Shown here: one piece after another, positions 39,330 through 46,122 of the stretch
How the letters are laid out: each line of letters starts with the position of its first letter
Position numbering within the stretch: position 1 is the stretch's first letter
Assembly: GCF_003943515.1 (NCBI RefSeq)
Contig: NZ_RJPT01000002.1
Span: 134,197-180,318, forward strand
Source of the DNA: Streptococcus cristatus
GTDB taxonomy: Bacteria; Bacillota; Bacilli; Lactobacillales; Streptococcaceae
Length of the DNA: 46,122 bases
Reading direction: 5' to 3'
Made by a program: the position numbers and the translations under genes
The notes under the pieces: model-generated
Seen by the model: only the letters and a program-made list of their open reading frames with translations
What the model was told of the DNA's origin: nothing
Database searches by the model: none

Positions 39330-41573
39330 TTAAAGTTTAAAGCGTCCTAGACGCAGAGCATTGGCCACAACTGACACTGAGCTTAAGCTCATGGCCAGAC
39401 CAGCCAACATAGGATTGAGCAAGGGGCCGCCAAAAAGATGCAATAGCCCCATAGCAATCGGGATACCTAGTGTATTGTAGGCAAAAGCCCAGAAAAGATT
39501 TTCCTTGATATTACGGATGGTCGCCTGGCTGAGCTTGATAGCCTTGACTACATCCTGCAAATCACTATGCATGAGCACTATATCTGCCGACTCGATAGCT
39601 ACATCGGCGCCTGAACCGATGGCAATTCCAACATCTGCCTGGACCAGAGCTGGTGCATCATTGATACCATCTCCGACCATGGCTAGTTTTTTCCCAGCTT
39701 CCTGTAAGTTCTTGATAGCGATGGCCTTACCATCTGGCAATATACCAGCGATAACTTTTTGGATGCCAGCTTTCTGGGCAATAGCTGTCGCTGTTTCTTC
39801 ACGATCTCCTGTCAGCATGATGACTTCTAGTCCCAGAGACTGGAGCTCTTGTACAGCCGACAGGCTGCTGGACTTCATCTCATCTGCTACCGCTAAAATA
39901 CCAGCCAACTGTCCATCTATTGCGACAAACATAGCTGTCTTTCCTTCCTGGGATAGCTGCAACAGCTGGGCTTGAAAAGCACTGCTGTCAATGTGCTTTT
40001 CTTTCATCAAGCTTTCATTTCCGACCAGAAGCTGTCTGTCCTCAACCTGAGCAGCCAATCCTCGTCCAACTATGGCCTCAAAATGACTGACAGGCAGTAA
40101 GTCAAGCCCCTCCTCTTCAGCAGCTTCTAAGATAGCCTGAGCCAAAGGATGCTCAGAATGCTGCTCAGCGCTGGCTATTAGCTGCAACAAGTCAGAGCGA
40201 TTAAAAGCACCTAAAGGTAACAAATCCGTCAGGCTGGGCTTGCCAACCGTAATCGTCCCCGTCTTATCAAGAACAATAGTAACCAGCTGATAAGCCGCTT
40301 CCAAAGCTTGACCAGACTTAATCAGAATCCCATTTTCAGCTCCTTTACCAGTCCCGACCATGATGGCTGTCGGAGTGGCTAACCCCAGCGCACAAGGGCA
40401 GGCAATGACCAGAACTGCGATAAAGATTGACAGAGAAAAGCTAAGGCTCTCACCAGCTAGAAAATACCAGCCAAGCGCGGACAAAGTAGCTAAGCTTAGC
40501 ACAATCGGGACAAAATAAAGCGAAATCTTATCAGCCAAAGCCGCTATCGGCGCCTTAGACCCCTGCGCTTCCTCCACCAATCTAACAATCTGAGCTAAGG
40601 TCGTATCCGAACCCACCCTAGTTGCTTGATAGTCAATACTACCATTTTGATTGATCGTTGCACTGGTAATGGTGTCGCCGACCTTCTTTTCAATCGGGAC
40701 ACTTTCACCAGTCATCATGGACTCATCCACAAAGGTCTGCCCCTCTATCACAAGGCCATCTACCGGCATACGCTCCCCTGGCTTGATACGGATAATATCT
40801 CCAACTCGGATATCCTCCGTATCAATGGTCACAGCCTCTCCATAGCGAATCACTGTCGCCTGACTAGGCACTAGCTCAAGTAGAGACTGAATCGCTTGAG
40901 ACGTTCGACCCTTGGCAGAACTTTCCAGATATTTACCCAGAAGAACCAAGGCAATAATCACTGCAACAGACTCAAAATAAAGCTGATGAACAAAGGCATG
41001 ATGTCCTAGAAAAACCTGACCGACCGAGTAGAGGCTGTAGAAAAATGCTGCGCTGGTCCCCACCGCAATCAAACTATCCATATTGGGATGTTTTTTGATC
41101 AAATTGCGAAAACCTCTCTGATAGAAGCCGCGACCAATCCACACAGCAGGCAGAGTCAAAAGCAGTTGTGACAGAACGAAGACCAAGGGATGAGCCATAT
41201 GGTCCAAGAAGCTAGGCATAGGAAGGCCGATCATACTGCCCATAGAGATATAAAGCAAGGGCAGAGCCGTAACCAAAAGAATTAATAATTCTTGCTTCTT
41301 CCTTCGCAATTCCTGCGTTTTCATTGCAGTCTCTTCGCTCACATCAGACAGCCTAGCGTTTCCTTTTTCTTCTGCCTGATAACCAGCCTCGGCTACAGCA
41401 TCCAGCACTTGCTGGCTGTCAAATCCCTCCTTAGGAAGCAAACTGAGACGTTCTGTCGCCAGATTGACACTGACCTCCTCGACCGTTTCTAAGTCCTTGA
41501 CCGCCATCTCCACTGTCATAGCACAGGCAGCACAGGTCATACCTGAAAGCTTGTATTCTTTCTTCTCGCTCAT
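39330..41573 (-). CDS. copA: Copper-exporting P-type ATPase
   Basis: 747 residues from the ATG at 41573 (MSEKKEYKLSGMTCAACAM), after GGAGGTG; it overlaps the copY stop by one base. One N-terminal HMA domain with CAAC at 14-17, eight membrane helices, TGES, the copper transport motif CPC in IACPCALGLATP, DKTGT, SEHPLAQAI and GDGINDAPAL. It exports Cu(I). Canonical in every motif. Confidence 0.95.
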   Translation of the reverse strand: MSEKKEYKLSGMTCAACAMTVEMAVKDLETVEEVSVNLATERLSLLPKEGFDSQQVLDAVAEAGYQAEEKGNARLSDVSEETAMKTQELRRKKQELLILLVTALPLLYISMGSMIGLPMPSFLDHMAHPLVFVLSQLLLTLPAVWIGRGFYQRGFRNLIKKHPNMDSLIAVGTSAAFFYSLYSVGQVFLGHHAFVHQLYFESVAVIIALVLLGKYLESSAKGRTSQAIQSLLELVPSQATVIRYGEAVTIDTEDIRVGDIIRIKPGERMPVDGLVIEGQTFVDESMMTGESVPIEKKVGDTITSATINQNGSIDYQATRVGSDTTLAQIVRLVEEAQGSKAPIAALADKISLYFVPIVLSLATLSALGWYFLAGESLSFSLSIFIAVLVIACPCALGLATPTAIMVGTGKGAENGILIKSGQALEAAYQLVTIVLDKTGTITVGKPSLTDLLPLGAFNRSDLLQLIASAEQHSEHPLAQAILEAAEEEGLDLLPVSHFEAIVGRGLAAQVEDRQLLVGNESLMKEKHIDSSAFQAQLLQLSQEGKTAMFVAIDGQLAGILAVADEMKSSSLSAVQELQSLGLEVIMLTGDREETATAIAQKAGIQKVIAGILPDGKAIAIKNLQEAGKKLAMVGDGINDAPALVQADVGIAIGSGADVAIESADIVLMHSDLQDVVKAIKLSQATIRNIKENLFWAFAYNTLGIPIAMGLLHLFGGPLLNPMLAGLAMSLSSVSVVANALRLGRFKL

Positions 41574-42016
41574 CAATGCACCTCCTTTCCGTGCCCGCAA
41601 CGACATTGGCCTTGTGGGCAGTGGCATTTGATTTCCAAAGGAGCCGAAGCTCTTTTCTTATCAATGACCTGGCTGAGCCGCTCCAAGTCCCTTTGACTGA
41701 ACTGACTTCTCTCAATCATCGAAATCAAAAGATCTCCGTGTTTAGTATTACAGATATTGTCAAAAAGCGCCTGCCAAGTACTTTCCAGATGATCCTCTTC
41801 TAAAATCCGAGCATCGTAGTAAAACTTGCCCTCTATCTTTTCCATAGCGATAAATTCTTTTGTCTTCAGACGATTCAAAAGAGTCTTGATGGTTGCCGGC
41901 TTCCAGGAAAAATCAGCTTCCAAACGAGCTATAATCTCTGTACTGCGACTGTGTGGATAAGCCCACAGCACACGCATGACTTGCCATTCTGCTTGGCTAA
42001 TATTTTGCTGTTCCAT
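41573..42016 (-). CDS. copY: CopY-type copper-responsive repressor
   Basis: 147 residues. The N-terminal winged helix (ISQAEWQVMRVLWAYPHSRSTEI, then KPATIKTLLNRL) is of the BlaI/MecI/CopY family. The C-terminal CHCPQGQCRC fits CxCxxxxCxC, where zinc keeps it DNA-bound and Cu(I) releases it. It heads the cop operon, and two exact cop boxes lie upstream. Confidence 0.94.
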   Translation of the reverse strand: MEQQNISQAEWQVMRVLWAYPHSRSTEIIARLEADFSWKPATIKTLLNRLKTKEFIAMEKIEGKFYYDARILEEDHLESTWQALFDNICNTKHGDLLISMIERSQFSQRDLERLSQVIDKKRASAPLEIKCHCPQGQCRCGHGKEVH

Positions 42017-42038
42017 TGTTTAACACCTCCTTATCATT

Positions 42039-42048
42039 TACATTTGTA
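42039..42048. promoter_or_regulatory. Cop box 1
   Basis: TACATTTGTA fits TACAnnTGTA exactly. It lies between the transcription start and the copY ribosome site. Confidence 0.88.
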
Positions 42049-42063
42049 ATCTAACTCTTTATT

Positions 42064-42092
42064 AGTTTACATCTGTAATCGTAATTTGTCAA
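42064..42092 (-). promoter_or_regulatory. Promoter of copYAZ
   Basis: TTGACA at 42092-42087, 17 bases, TAAACT at 42069-42064. Cop box 2 covers the spacer and the edge of the -10. Confidence 0.75.
42068..42077. promoter_or_regulatory. Cop box 2
   Basis: TACATCTGTA fits TACAnnTGTA exactly and overlaps the promoter, 29 bases from box 1. Confidence 0.88.
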
Positions 42093-42120
42093 GTATTTTT
42101 ATCATCATTTCCTGATATAC

Positions 42121-42149
42121 AAAAAAGAAGGCGGGATAGTCCCGTCTTC
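42121..42149 (-). terminator. Terminator of adcRCBA
   Basis: GAAGACGGGA/TCCCGCCTTC stem (one G-U) around CTA, then TTTTTTG on the minus strand, 16 bases after the adcA stop. Confidence 0.85.
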
Positions 42150-42164
42150 TCAAGTGTGCCTATA

Positions 42165-43667
42165 TTAATGCGCCAACATCTCTTGAGCAATTTCTTGACC
42201 TGTCAATTTACTTGGATAGTAGGTTGGCCAATTTTCCAGTTCATCAAAGAGTGCTTCCTGGCTTTCGCCGCCATAGAAGATATGGAAATGAGCCGCCTTA
42301 GTCGGTGCAATGTTGTGGTCGCTAAACTGAACATACTTGTACTCCCCAGCATCTGCATCTGTCGCTTCAAACATGAAGCGTACCCCTCGATTTCCCTTAG
42401 AGTAAGTCAGAGTGTGCTTGCCGACGTATTTATACGTATATTTCTTGGATTTTCCATCTACCACAAATTCCATAGTCTTGTCTGTGATATTGATATTGGA
42501 AACATCTGTCTTGTAGCCCTTGTCATAGTACTCCTTGTATTCAGCTGCCGTCATTTTTCCAGTCAGCTTAGCCTTGTAATCAAAGACTTGGTCCAAGGTC
42601 CCGTCCTTCAGATAAGGATAAACAGACTGCCACTCGCCAGCATAGTCAGACAAGGTCCGATCCTTGACGGCACTGTCTTCAAAGTAGCCGTTTTGGACTG
42701 TCTTATCGTCTTCTTCTTTCTCGGCTGCAATCTCTGCTCCCTCTTGGTCAGTTGTCTTCTTGAGAGCCTTTAGATTGGCCTGCATGATAGAAACATAGTC
42801 TGCTCCGTCCTTGGTCTGCTCTTCGGTCAAGCTTTCCAGCGGATTCAAGACATCAAGTTCTACTCCTGTTTCCTTAGCCAGAGTAGAAGCCAAAGCCTGG
42901 GAAGCATTCTCTTCAAAGTAGATATACTTGATTTTATTTTTCTTGATATACTCAGTCAATTCAGCCAAGCGTGAAGCGGATGGCTCACTGTCTGGTGAAA
43001 GTCCAGAAATTGGCACCTGCTTCAAGCCATAGTCCAATGCCAGATAGTTAAAGGCTGCGTGCTGAGTTACAAAGCTCTTTTGCTTGGCATTTGCCAACCC
43101 ATCCTCATATTCCTTATCCAAGTCTTCCAGCTTCTTGATATAAGCCGCTGCATTTTTCTTAAAAGCAGCTTTCTTGTCAGGGTAAGACTTGCTCAGGCTA
43201 TCACGGATGTGCTCCACCATTTTAATAGCCCGCTTCGGTGACAGCCAAACATGGGGATCATAGGCATGATGATGTCCCTCTTCCCCATGGTCGTGGTCTT
43301 CTTCCTCTTCACCACCAGGCAGCAAGAGCATATCGCCTGTCGCTTTGATAACCGTTTCTTCCTTATTTTTCAAAGTTTTTAACAGTTCAGGAACCCAAGT
43401 CTCCATATTTTCATTTTCATAGACGAAGGCATCTGCATCCTGAATAGTCGCAACTGCCTTAGCTGAAGGCTCATAATCATGCGGCTCTGTACCAGCCCCG
43501 ATTAGAAGTTCAACATTAGCCTCATCTCCAGCCACCTGCTTGGTAAACTCATAAACAGGATAAAAAGTTGTGACAATATTGAGCTTGCCATCTGCATTTT
43601 TTTGATTGGAACAAGCTACTAAGAAAATACTCAGTAAACCTGCTAATAGTAAGCTAATTTTTTTCAT
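42165..43667 (-). CDS. adcA: Zinc-binding lipoprotein with ZinT domain
   Basis: 500 residues. Lipobox LVAC with the lipid Cys at 19. The ZnuA-like domain (20-310) has zinc-binding His residues in TEPHDYEPS, a Glu/His-rich loop (DHDHGEEGHHHAYDPHVW, about 124-141) and TQHAAF. The C-terminal part from about 320 (EDSAVKDRTLSDYAGEWQSVYPYL) is a ZinT domain ending in DHNIAPTKAAHFHIFYGG. It captures extracellular Zn for AdcBC. The two-domain form is the streptococcal AdcA, distinct from single-domain AdcAII. Confidence 0.95.
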   Translation of the reverse strand: MKKISLLLAGLLSIFLVACSNQKNADGKLNIVTTFYPVYEFTKQVAGDEANVELLIGAGTEPHDYEPSAKAVATIQDADAFVYENENMETWVPELLKTLKNKEETVIKATGDMLLLPGGEEEEDHDHGEEGHHHAYDPHVWLSPKRAIKMVEHIRDSLSKSYPDKKAAFKKNAAAYIKKLEDLDKEYEDGLANAKQKSFVTQHAAFNYLALDYGLKQVPISGLSPDSEPSASRLAELTEYIKKNKIKYIYFEENASQALASTLAKETGVELDVLNPLESLTEEQTKDGADYVSIMQANLKALKKTTDQEGAEIAAEKEEDDKTVQNGYFEDSAVKDRTLSDYAGEWQSVYPYLKDGTLDQVFDYKAKLTGKMTAAEYKEYYDKGYKTDVSNINITDKTMEFVVDGKSKKYTYKYVGKHTLTYSKGNRGVRFMFEATDADAGEYKYVQFSDHNIAPTKAAHFHIFYGGESQEALFDELENWPTYYPSKLTGQEIAQEMLAH

Positions 43668-43676
43668 TTTCTGCTC

Positions 43677-44483
43677 CTATTTCATAAATTTTTTGACCAG
43701 ATTGACCAGCAAGAACAAGCTGACGAAGATAATCGTAATGCTAGCGCTAGCTGGCGTCTCTGCATAGTAAGAAATATAAAGTCCGGCTATCATACCAAAG
43801 AAACCAATGGCATTTGCCAGCAAAATGACCGACTTGAAATTTTTCCCAATCCGCAGGGCAATACTGGCCGGCAATACCATAATGGTCGAAACTAGCAAGG
43901 CTCCCGCAGCTGGAATCATGAGGGCAATCGCAACACCCGTCACGATATTGAAGAGAATAGACATGGTCCGCACTGGCAACCCGTCCACAAAGGCCGTATC
44001 CTCATCAAAGGTCAAGATATACATGGGGCGAATGAAGAGGAAAGTCAAGACAAGCACCACAGCAGCAATGACAAAAAGAGAAATCACCTGCTCCCTACTG
44101 ATAGTCACAATGGAGCCAAACAGATACTGATCCAGACTCATTGAGCTAGAACTCTTACCCTTACTCATAACAATCAAGGAAATAGCTAAGCCAGTTGACA
44201 TGAGAATGGCCGTCCCGATTTCCATGAAATTCTTATAGATAGTCCGCAGATACTCTAAGAAGACTGCTGCGATTATAACCACAACTACTGTTGTGAAGGT
44301 CGGTGACAAACCTAGAACCAGGCCAAAGGCCACACCTGCCAGTGAAACGTGACTAAGCGTGTCACTCATGAGGCTCTGACGACGTAAAATAAGGAAAGTA
44401 CCTAAAATCGGCGAGAAGAGGCTCATGGCAATAACTGCTAAAAAGGCTCGCTGCATAAAATCATAGGAAAATAGATTAAGCAT
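43677..44483 (-). CDS. adcB: Zinc ABC transporter permease
   Basis: 268 residues, about eight helices, of the ZnuB/MntB family ([21 protein letters not shown] near 33-53, and [16 protein letters not shown]). It starts eight bases inside the end of adcC and ends nine bases before adcA. Forms the zinc channel in the membrane. Confidence 0.93.
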   Translation of the reverse strand: MLNLFSYDFMQRAFLAVIAMSLFSPILGTFLILRRQSLMSDTLSHVSLAGVAFGLVLGLSPTFTTVVVVIIAAVFLEYLRTIYKNFMEIGTAILMSTGLAISLIVMSKGKSSSSMSLDQYLFGSIVTISREQVISLFVIAAVVLVLTFLFIRPMYILTFDEDTAFVDGLPVRTMSILFNIVTGVAIALMIPAAGALLVSTIMVLPASIALRIGKNFKSVILLANAIGFFGMIAGLYISYYAETPASASITIIFVSLFLLVNLVKKFMK

Positions 44484-45186
44484 GACTCACCTCCTGTCCA
44501 CTATCACTTTCATGCACATTGAAGCAGCGCCAAGGTGAGTCCTGATTCCGAACTAAATGAATGTTGCGATCAGCATATTTGCGAACTTCCTCCGGATCGT
44601 GTGTAATCATCAAGACCGCTTTCCCATGCTTGTGAGCACTATGATGCATAAGCTTGTAAAATTCATCCTTGCTGCCTGCATCCATCCCAGTTGTCGGCTC
44701 ATCAAGGACAAAAATATCCGGATCCGAAGCAAACATACGAGCAATCACAGCCCGCTGCTTTTGACCACCAGAGAGAGAACCAATCCTCTTGTCCCGGTGT
44801 TCCCACATTCCAACTGACTCCAAACTGGCTTTGATATGTTCCTCATCGTGTTCATTCAAACGACGAAACCAACCCTTGCGCGGATAGCGGCCAGATTTAA
44901 CAAACTCATACACCGTACTAGGAAAACCTGCATTAAAACTAGCAATCTGCTGAGGAAGATAAGCAATTCTCAATTTCTTGCCTCTCTCATTGGTCTTGGA
45001 AATCTGGACCTCGCCATGCTTAGGCTGCAGAATCCCCAGACTAGCCTTGACAAGTGTCGTCTTAGCAGCCCCATTCTCCCCTGTCAAGGTTACAAACTCG
45101 CCACTATCCAAAGAGTAATGAATATGCTCCAACACAGGTTCCTTGTCATAGTAAAAGGACAGATTTTCCACTGTGATATATCTCAT
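44476..45186 (-). CDS. adcC: Zinc ABC transporter ATPase
   Basis: 236 residues. Walker A reads GENGAAKTT (about 36-44), with Ala in place of the last Gly before Lys. Signature [14 protein letters not shown] near 138, Walker [13 protein letters not shown] near 158, switch His in MITHD near 194. All other ATPase parts are standard. It overlaps adcR by four bases (ATGA). Confidence 0.93.
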   Translation of the reverse strand: MRYITVENLSFYYDKEPVLEHIHYSLDSGEFVTLTGENGAAKTTLVKASLGILQPKHGEVQISKTNERGKKLRIAYLPQQIASFNAGFPSTVYEFVKSGRYPRKGWFRRLNEHDEEHIKASLESVGMWEHRDKRIGSLSGGQKQRAVIARMFASDPDIFVLDEPTTGMDAGSKDEFYKLMHHSAHKHGKAVLMITHDPEEVRKYADRNIHLVRNQDSPWRCFNVHESDSGQEVSHA

Positions 45187-45626
45187 TTCCCAATTTCTCC
45201 AATCAAACCATCCAAAAACTTAACAATCACTTCTTGCTCATCAGGAGAAAATTTCTCTGCCAATCTCTGGTAAGTATCCAAAGTATGAACATGATGATGT
45301 TGATGCTCTTCCGCAATCGGTCGTGCCAAATCAGTCAATCGATAAAAAGTCACACGAGCATCCTTCTTATCCTTGAATGTTTCCAACATCTTTTGCTCCA
45401 CCAAAGCCTTAACAGCTTTAGTTACAGCAGCCTGGCTAACATTCAGCCTCTTTGCCAAGTCAGAATTCGTCAAAGACTCCAGAGACAAGAGCATTAAAAT
45501 ATGTTCCTGCGTGTTCGTTAGCCGCACATCACTCGTACAAGAGCCGACCAAGATTTCATGTTGATTCTCAGCTGTCAATATAACCTCATTCAAAAAATGA
45601 TTAATTTTTTCTGCTAAATCCACCAT
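45183..45626 (-). CDS. adcR: MarR-family zinc-responsive repressor
   Basis: 147 residues, winged helix ([31 protein letters not shown]). The zinc ligands known from pneumococcal AdcR are all at the same numbers: E24, C30, E41, H42, E107, H108 and H112, inside a His-rich run. With zinc bound it represses its own operon and other zinc-uptake genes. Two AdcR boxes overlap its promoter. Confidence 0.95.
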   Translation of the reverse strand: MVDLAEKINHFLNEVILTAENQHEILVGSCTSDVRLTNTQEHILMLLSLESLTNSDLAKRLNVSQAAVTKAVKALVEQKMLETFKDKKDARVTFYRLTDLARPIAEEHQHHHVHTLDTYQRLAEKFSPDEQEVIVKFLDGLIGEIGK

Positions 45627-45641
45627 TCTTTGCTTCCTTTC

Positions 45642-45653
45642 TTAACCGGTTGA
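45642..45653. promoter_or_regulatory. AdcR box 1
   Basis: TTAACCGGTTGA, one mismatch from TTAACYRGTTAA, between the start site and the adcR ATG. Confidence 0.82.
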
Positions 45654-45656
45654 AAC

Positions 45657-45668
45657 TTTACCGGTTAA
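45657..45668. promoter_or_regulatory. AdcR box 2
   Basis: TTTACCGGTTAA, one mismatch from the AdcR consensus, touching the -10 box. Its centre is 15 bases from that of box 1. Confidence 0.82.
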
Positions 45669-45695
45669 TTATACCACAAAAAAGAAAAGAGTCAA
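45668..45695 (-). promoter_or_regulatory. Promoter of adcRCBA
   Basis: TTGACT at 45695-45690, 16 bases, TATAAT at 45673-45668. Confidence 0.78.
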
Positions 45696-45749
45696 GCTCC
45701 AACTATAGTAACACTCTGATTCTAAAACAATGCAAAAGCATCGATAGAG

Positions 45750-45778
45750 AAAAAGAAAAAAGAGCTAACTGCTCTTTT
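45750..45778 (-). terminator. Terminator of the rRNA/tRNA operon
   Basis: AAAAGAGC and GCTCTTTT around AGTTA on the minus strand, then a T-rich run, 17 bases after tRNA-Asn. Confidence 0.8.
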
Positions 45779-45794
45779 CTCATATGCTCATGTA

Positions 45795-45868
45795 CTCCGC
45801 CAGTAGGACTCGAACCTACGACATCATGATTAACAGTCATGCGCTACTACCAACTGAGCTATGGCGGA
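45795..45868 (-). tRNA. tRNA-Asn (anticodon GTT)
   Basis: 74 bases with a seven-pair acceptor stem (TCCGCCA/TGGCGGA), D-loop AGTTGGTAGT, anticodon loop CTGTTAA, T-loop GGTTCGAGTCC and discriminator G. CCA is not encoded. It directly follows the 5S gene, the usual streptococcal arrangement. Confidence 0.96.
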
Positions 45869-45874
45869 TAATAG

Positions 45875-45989
45875 CTAAGCGACTTCCATATCTCACAGGG
45901 GGCAACCCCCAACTACTTCCGGCGTTCTAGGGCTTAACTTCTGTGTTCGGCATGGGTACAGGTGTATCTCCTAGGCTATCGTCACTTAA
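45875..45989 (-). rRNA. rrf: 5S ribosomal RNA
   Basis: About 115 bases, minus strand, starting TTAAGTGACGATAGCCTAGG and ending near AAGTCGCTTAG; CCGAACACAGAAGTTAAG and the GGGGGTTGCCCCC hairpin are typical of Firmicutes 5S. The ends pair (AAGTGAC with GTCGCTT). Confidence 0.94.
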
Positions 45990-46090
45990 CTTGCTGAATT
46001 AACTTACAATATCTTATTGCCTTGTCAACTCAAAATTGAATAACTACTCAAAACTCACAATACTTACCAAAAGCTGCGCTCAATGAAAAT

Positions 46091-46122
46091 TGGATAAGTC
46101 CTCGAGCTATTAGTATTAGTCC
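46091..46122 (-). rRNA. rrl: 23S ribosomal RNA, 3' end only
   Basis: The minus strand at the right edge reads GGACTAATACTAATAGCTCG and on to GAGGACTTATCC, the conserved 3' end of Firmicutes 23S rRNA. The gene continues beyond the window. About 100 bases of spacer separate it from 5S; the exact 3' end is uncertain by a few bases. Confidence 0.85.

Noticed and set aside
42156..42773. A 205-residue plus-strand frame
   Set aside because: It is antisense to the adcA ZinT domain.

Overview
The window is a stretch of a low-to-moderate-GC Firmicutes chromosome. It very probably comes from a Streptococcus of the sanguinis/mitis group. Reasons: a folP-folC-folE-folBK operon, an AdcR-controlled adcRCBA operon, copY-copA-copZ with canonical cop boxes, an orphan MsmK ATPase, an SsbB with a competence-type promoter box, a TTG-started rpoB, and a 23S-5S-tRNA-Asn cluster. 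The species cannot be fixed from sequence reading alone. There is no phage, transposase, CRISPR array or integrative element. Most genes are on the minus strand; pepA, the DUF1846 gene, tyrS and rlmA are on the plus strand.

Layout. 1-2955: an RPH/PEP-synthase-like protein (cut by the window edge) behind a CarS/DUF46 membrane protein. 3315-6025: dtd and the bifunctional (p)ppGpp enzyme. 6026-6735: a self-contained unit (promoter, strong RBS, terminator) for an unrecognised 46-residue His-tailed membrane peptide. 6736-8467: ssbB, then ytpR, thioredoxin and DUF4651 genes. 8594-11262: pepA and a DUF1846 gene. 11287-12462: a small xre/membrane-protein cassette between two inverted copies of a structured intergenic repeat. 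12485-16419: five-gene peptide-antibiotic-type module (ABC ATPase, two permeases, response regulator, intramembrane-sensing kinase). 16514-20184: folate operon. 20373-21820: two CPBP-type membrane proteins, one without its catalytic residues. 22075-29330: rpoB-rpoC with a long structured leader. 29745-33618: divergent pbp1b and tyrS. 33692-36050: an unusual heavy-metal P-type ATPase with a small DUF6110 partner. 36206-38254: convergent rlmA and msmK. 38453-42016: lipoprotein and copper operon. 42165-45626: zinc-uptake operon. 45795-46122: tRNA-Asn, 5S and the 3' end of 23S.

The parts most worth following are the P-ATPase/DUF6110 pair, which resembles the mycobacterial CtpC/PacL1 arrangement; the RPH-like/CarS-like pair; the 46-residue peptide; the dead CPBP paralogue; the hairpin-rich rpoB leader with a terminator-like stem; two genes predicted to have leaderless mRNAs; and the repeat-flanked xre cassette. 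Metal handling is concentrated at the right end (putative efflux ATPase, copper efflux, zinc uptake), each with its own visible promoter and, for copper and zinc, operators.

All gene identities come from reading translated motifs; no database search was possible. Promoters, operators and terminators were found by eye against consensus sequences.
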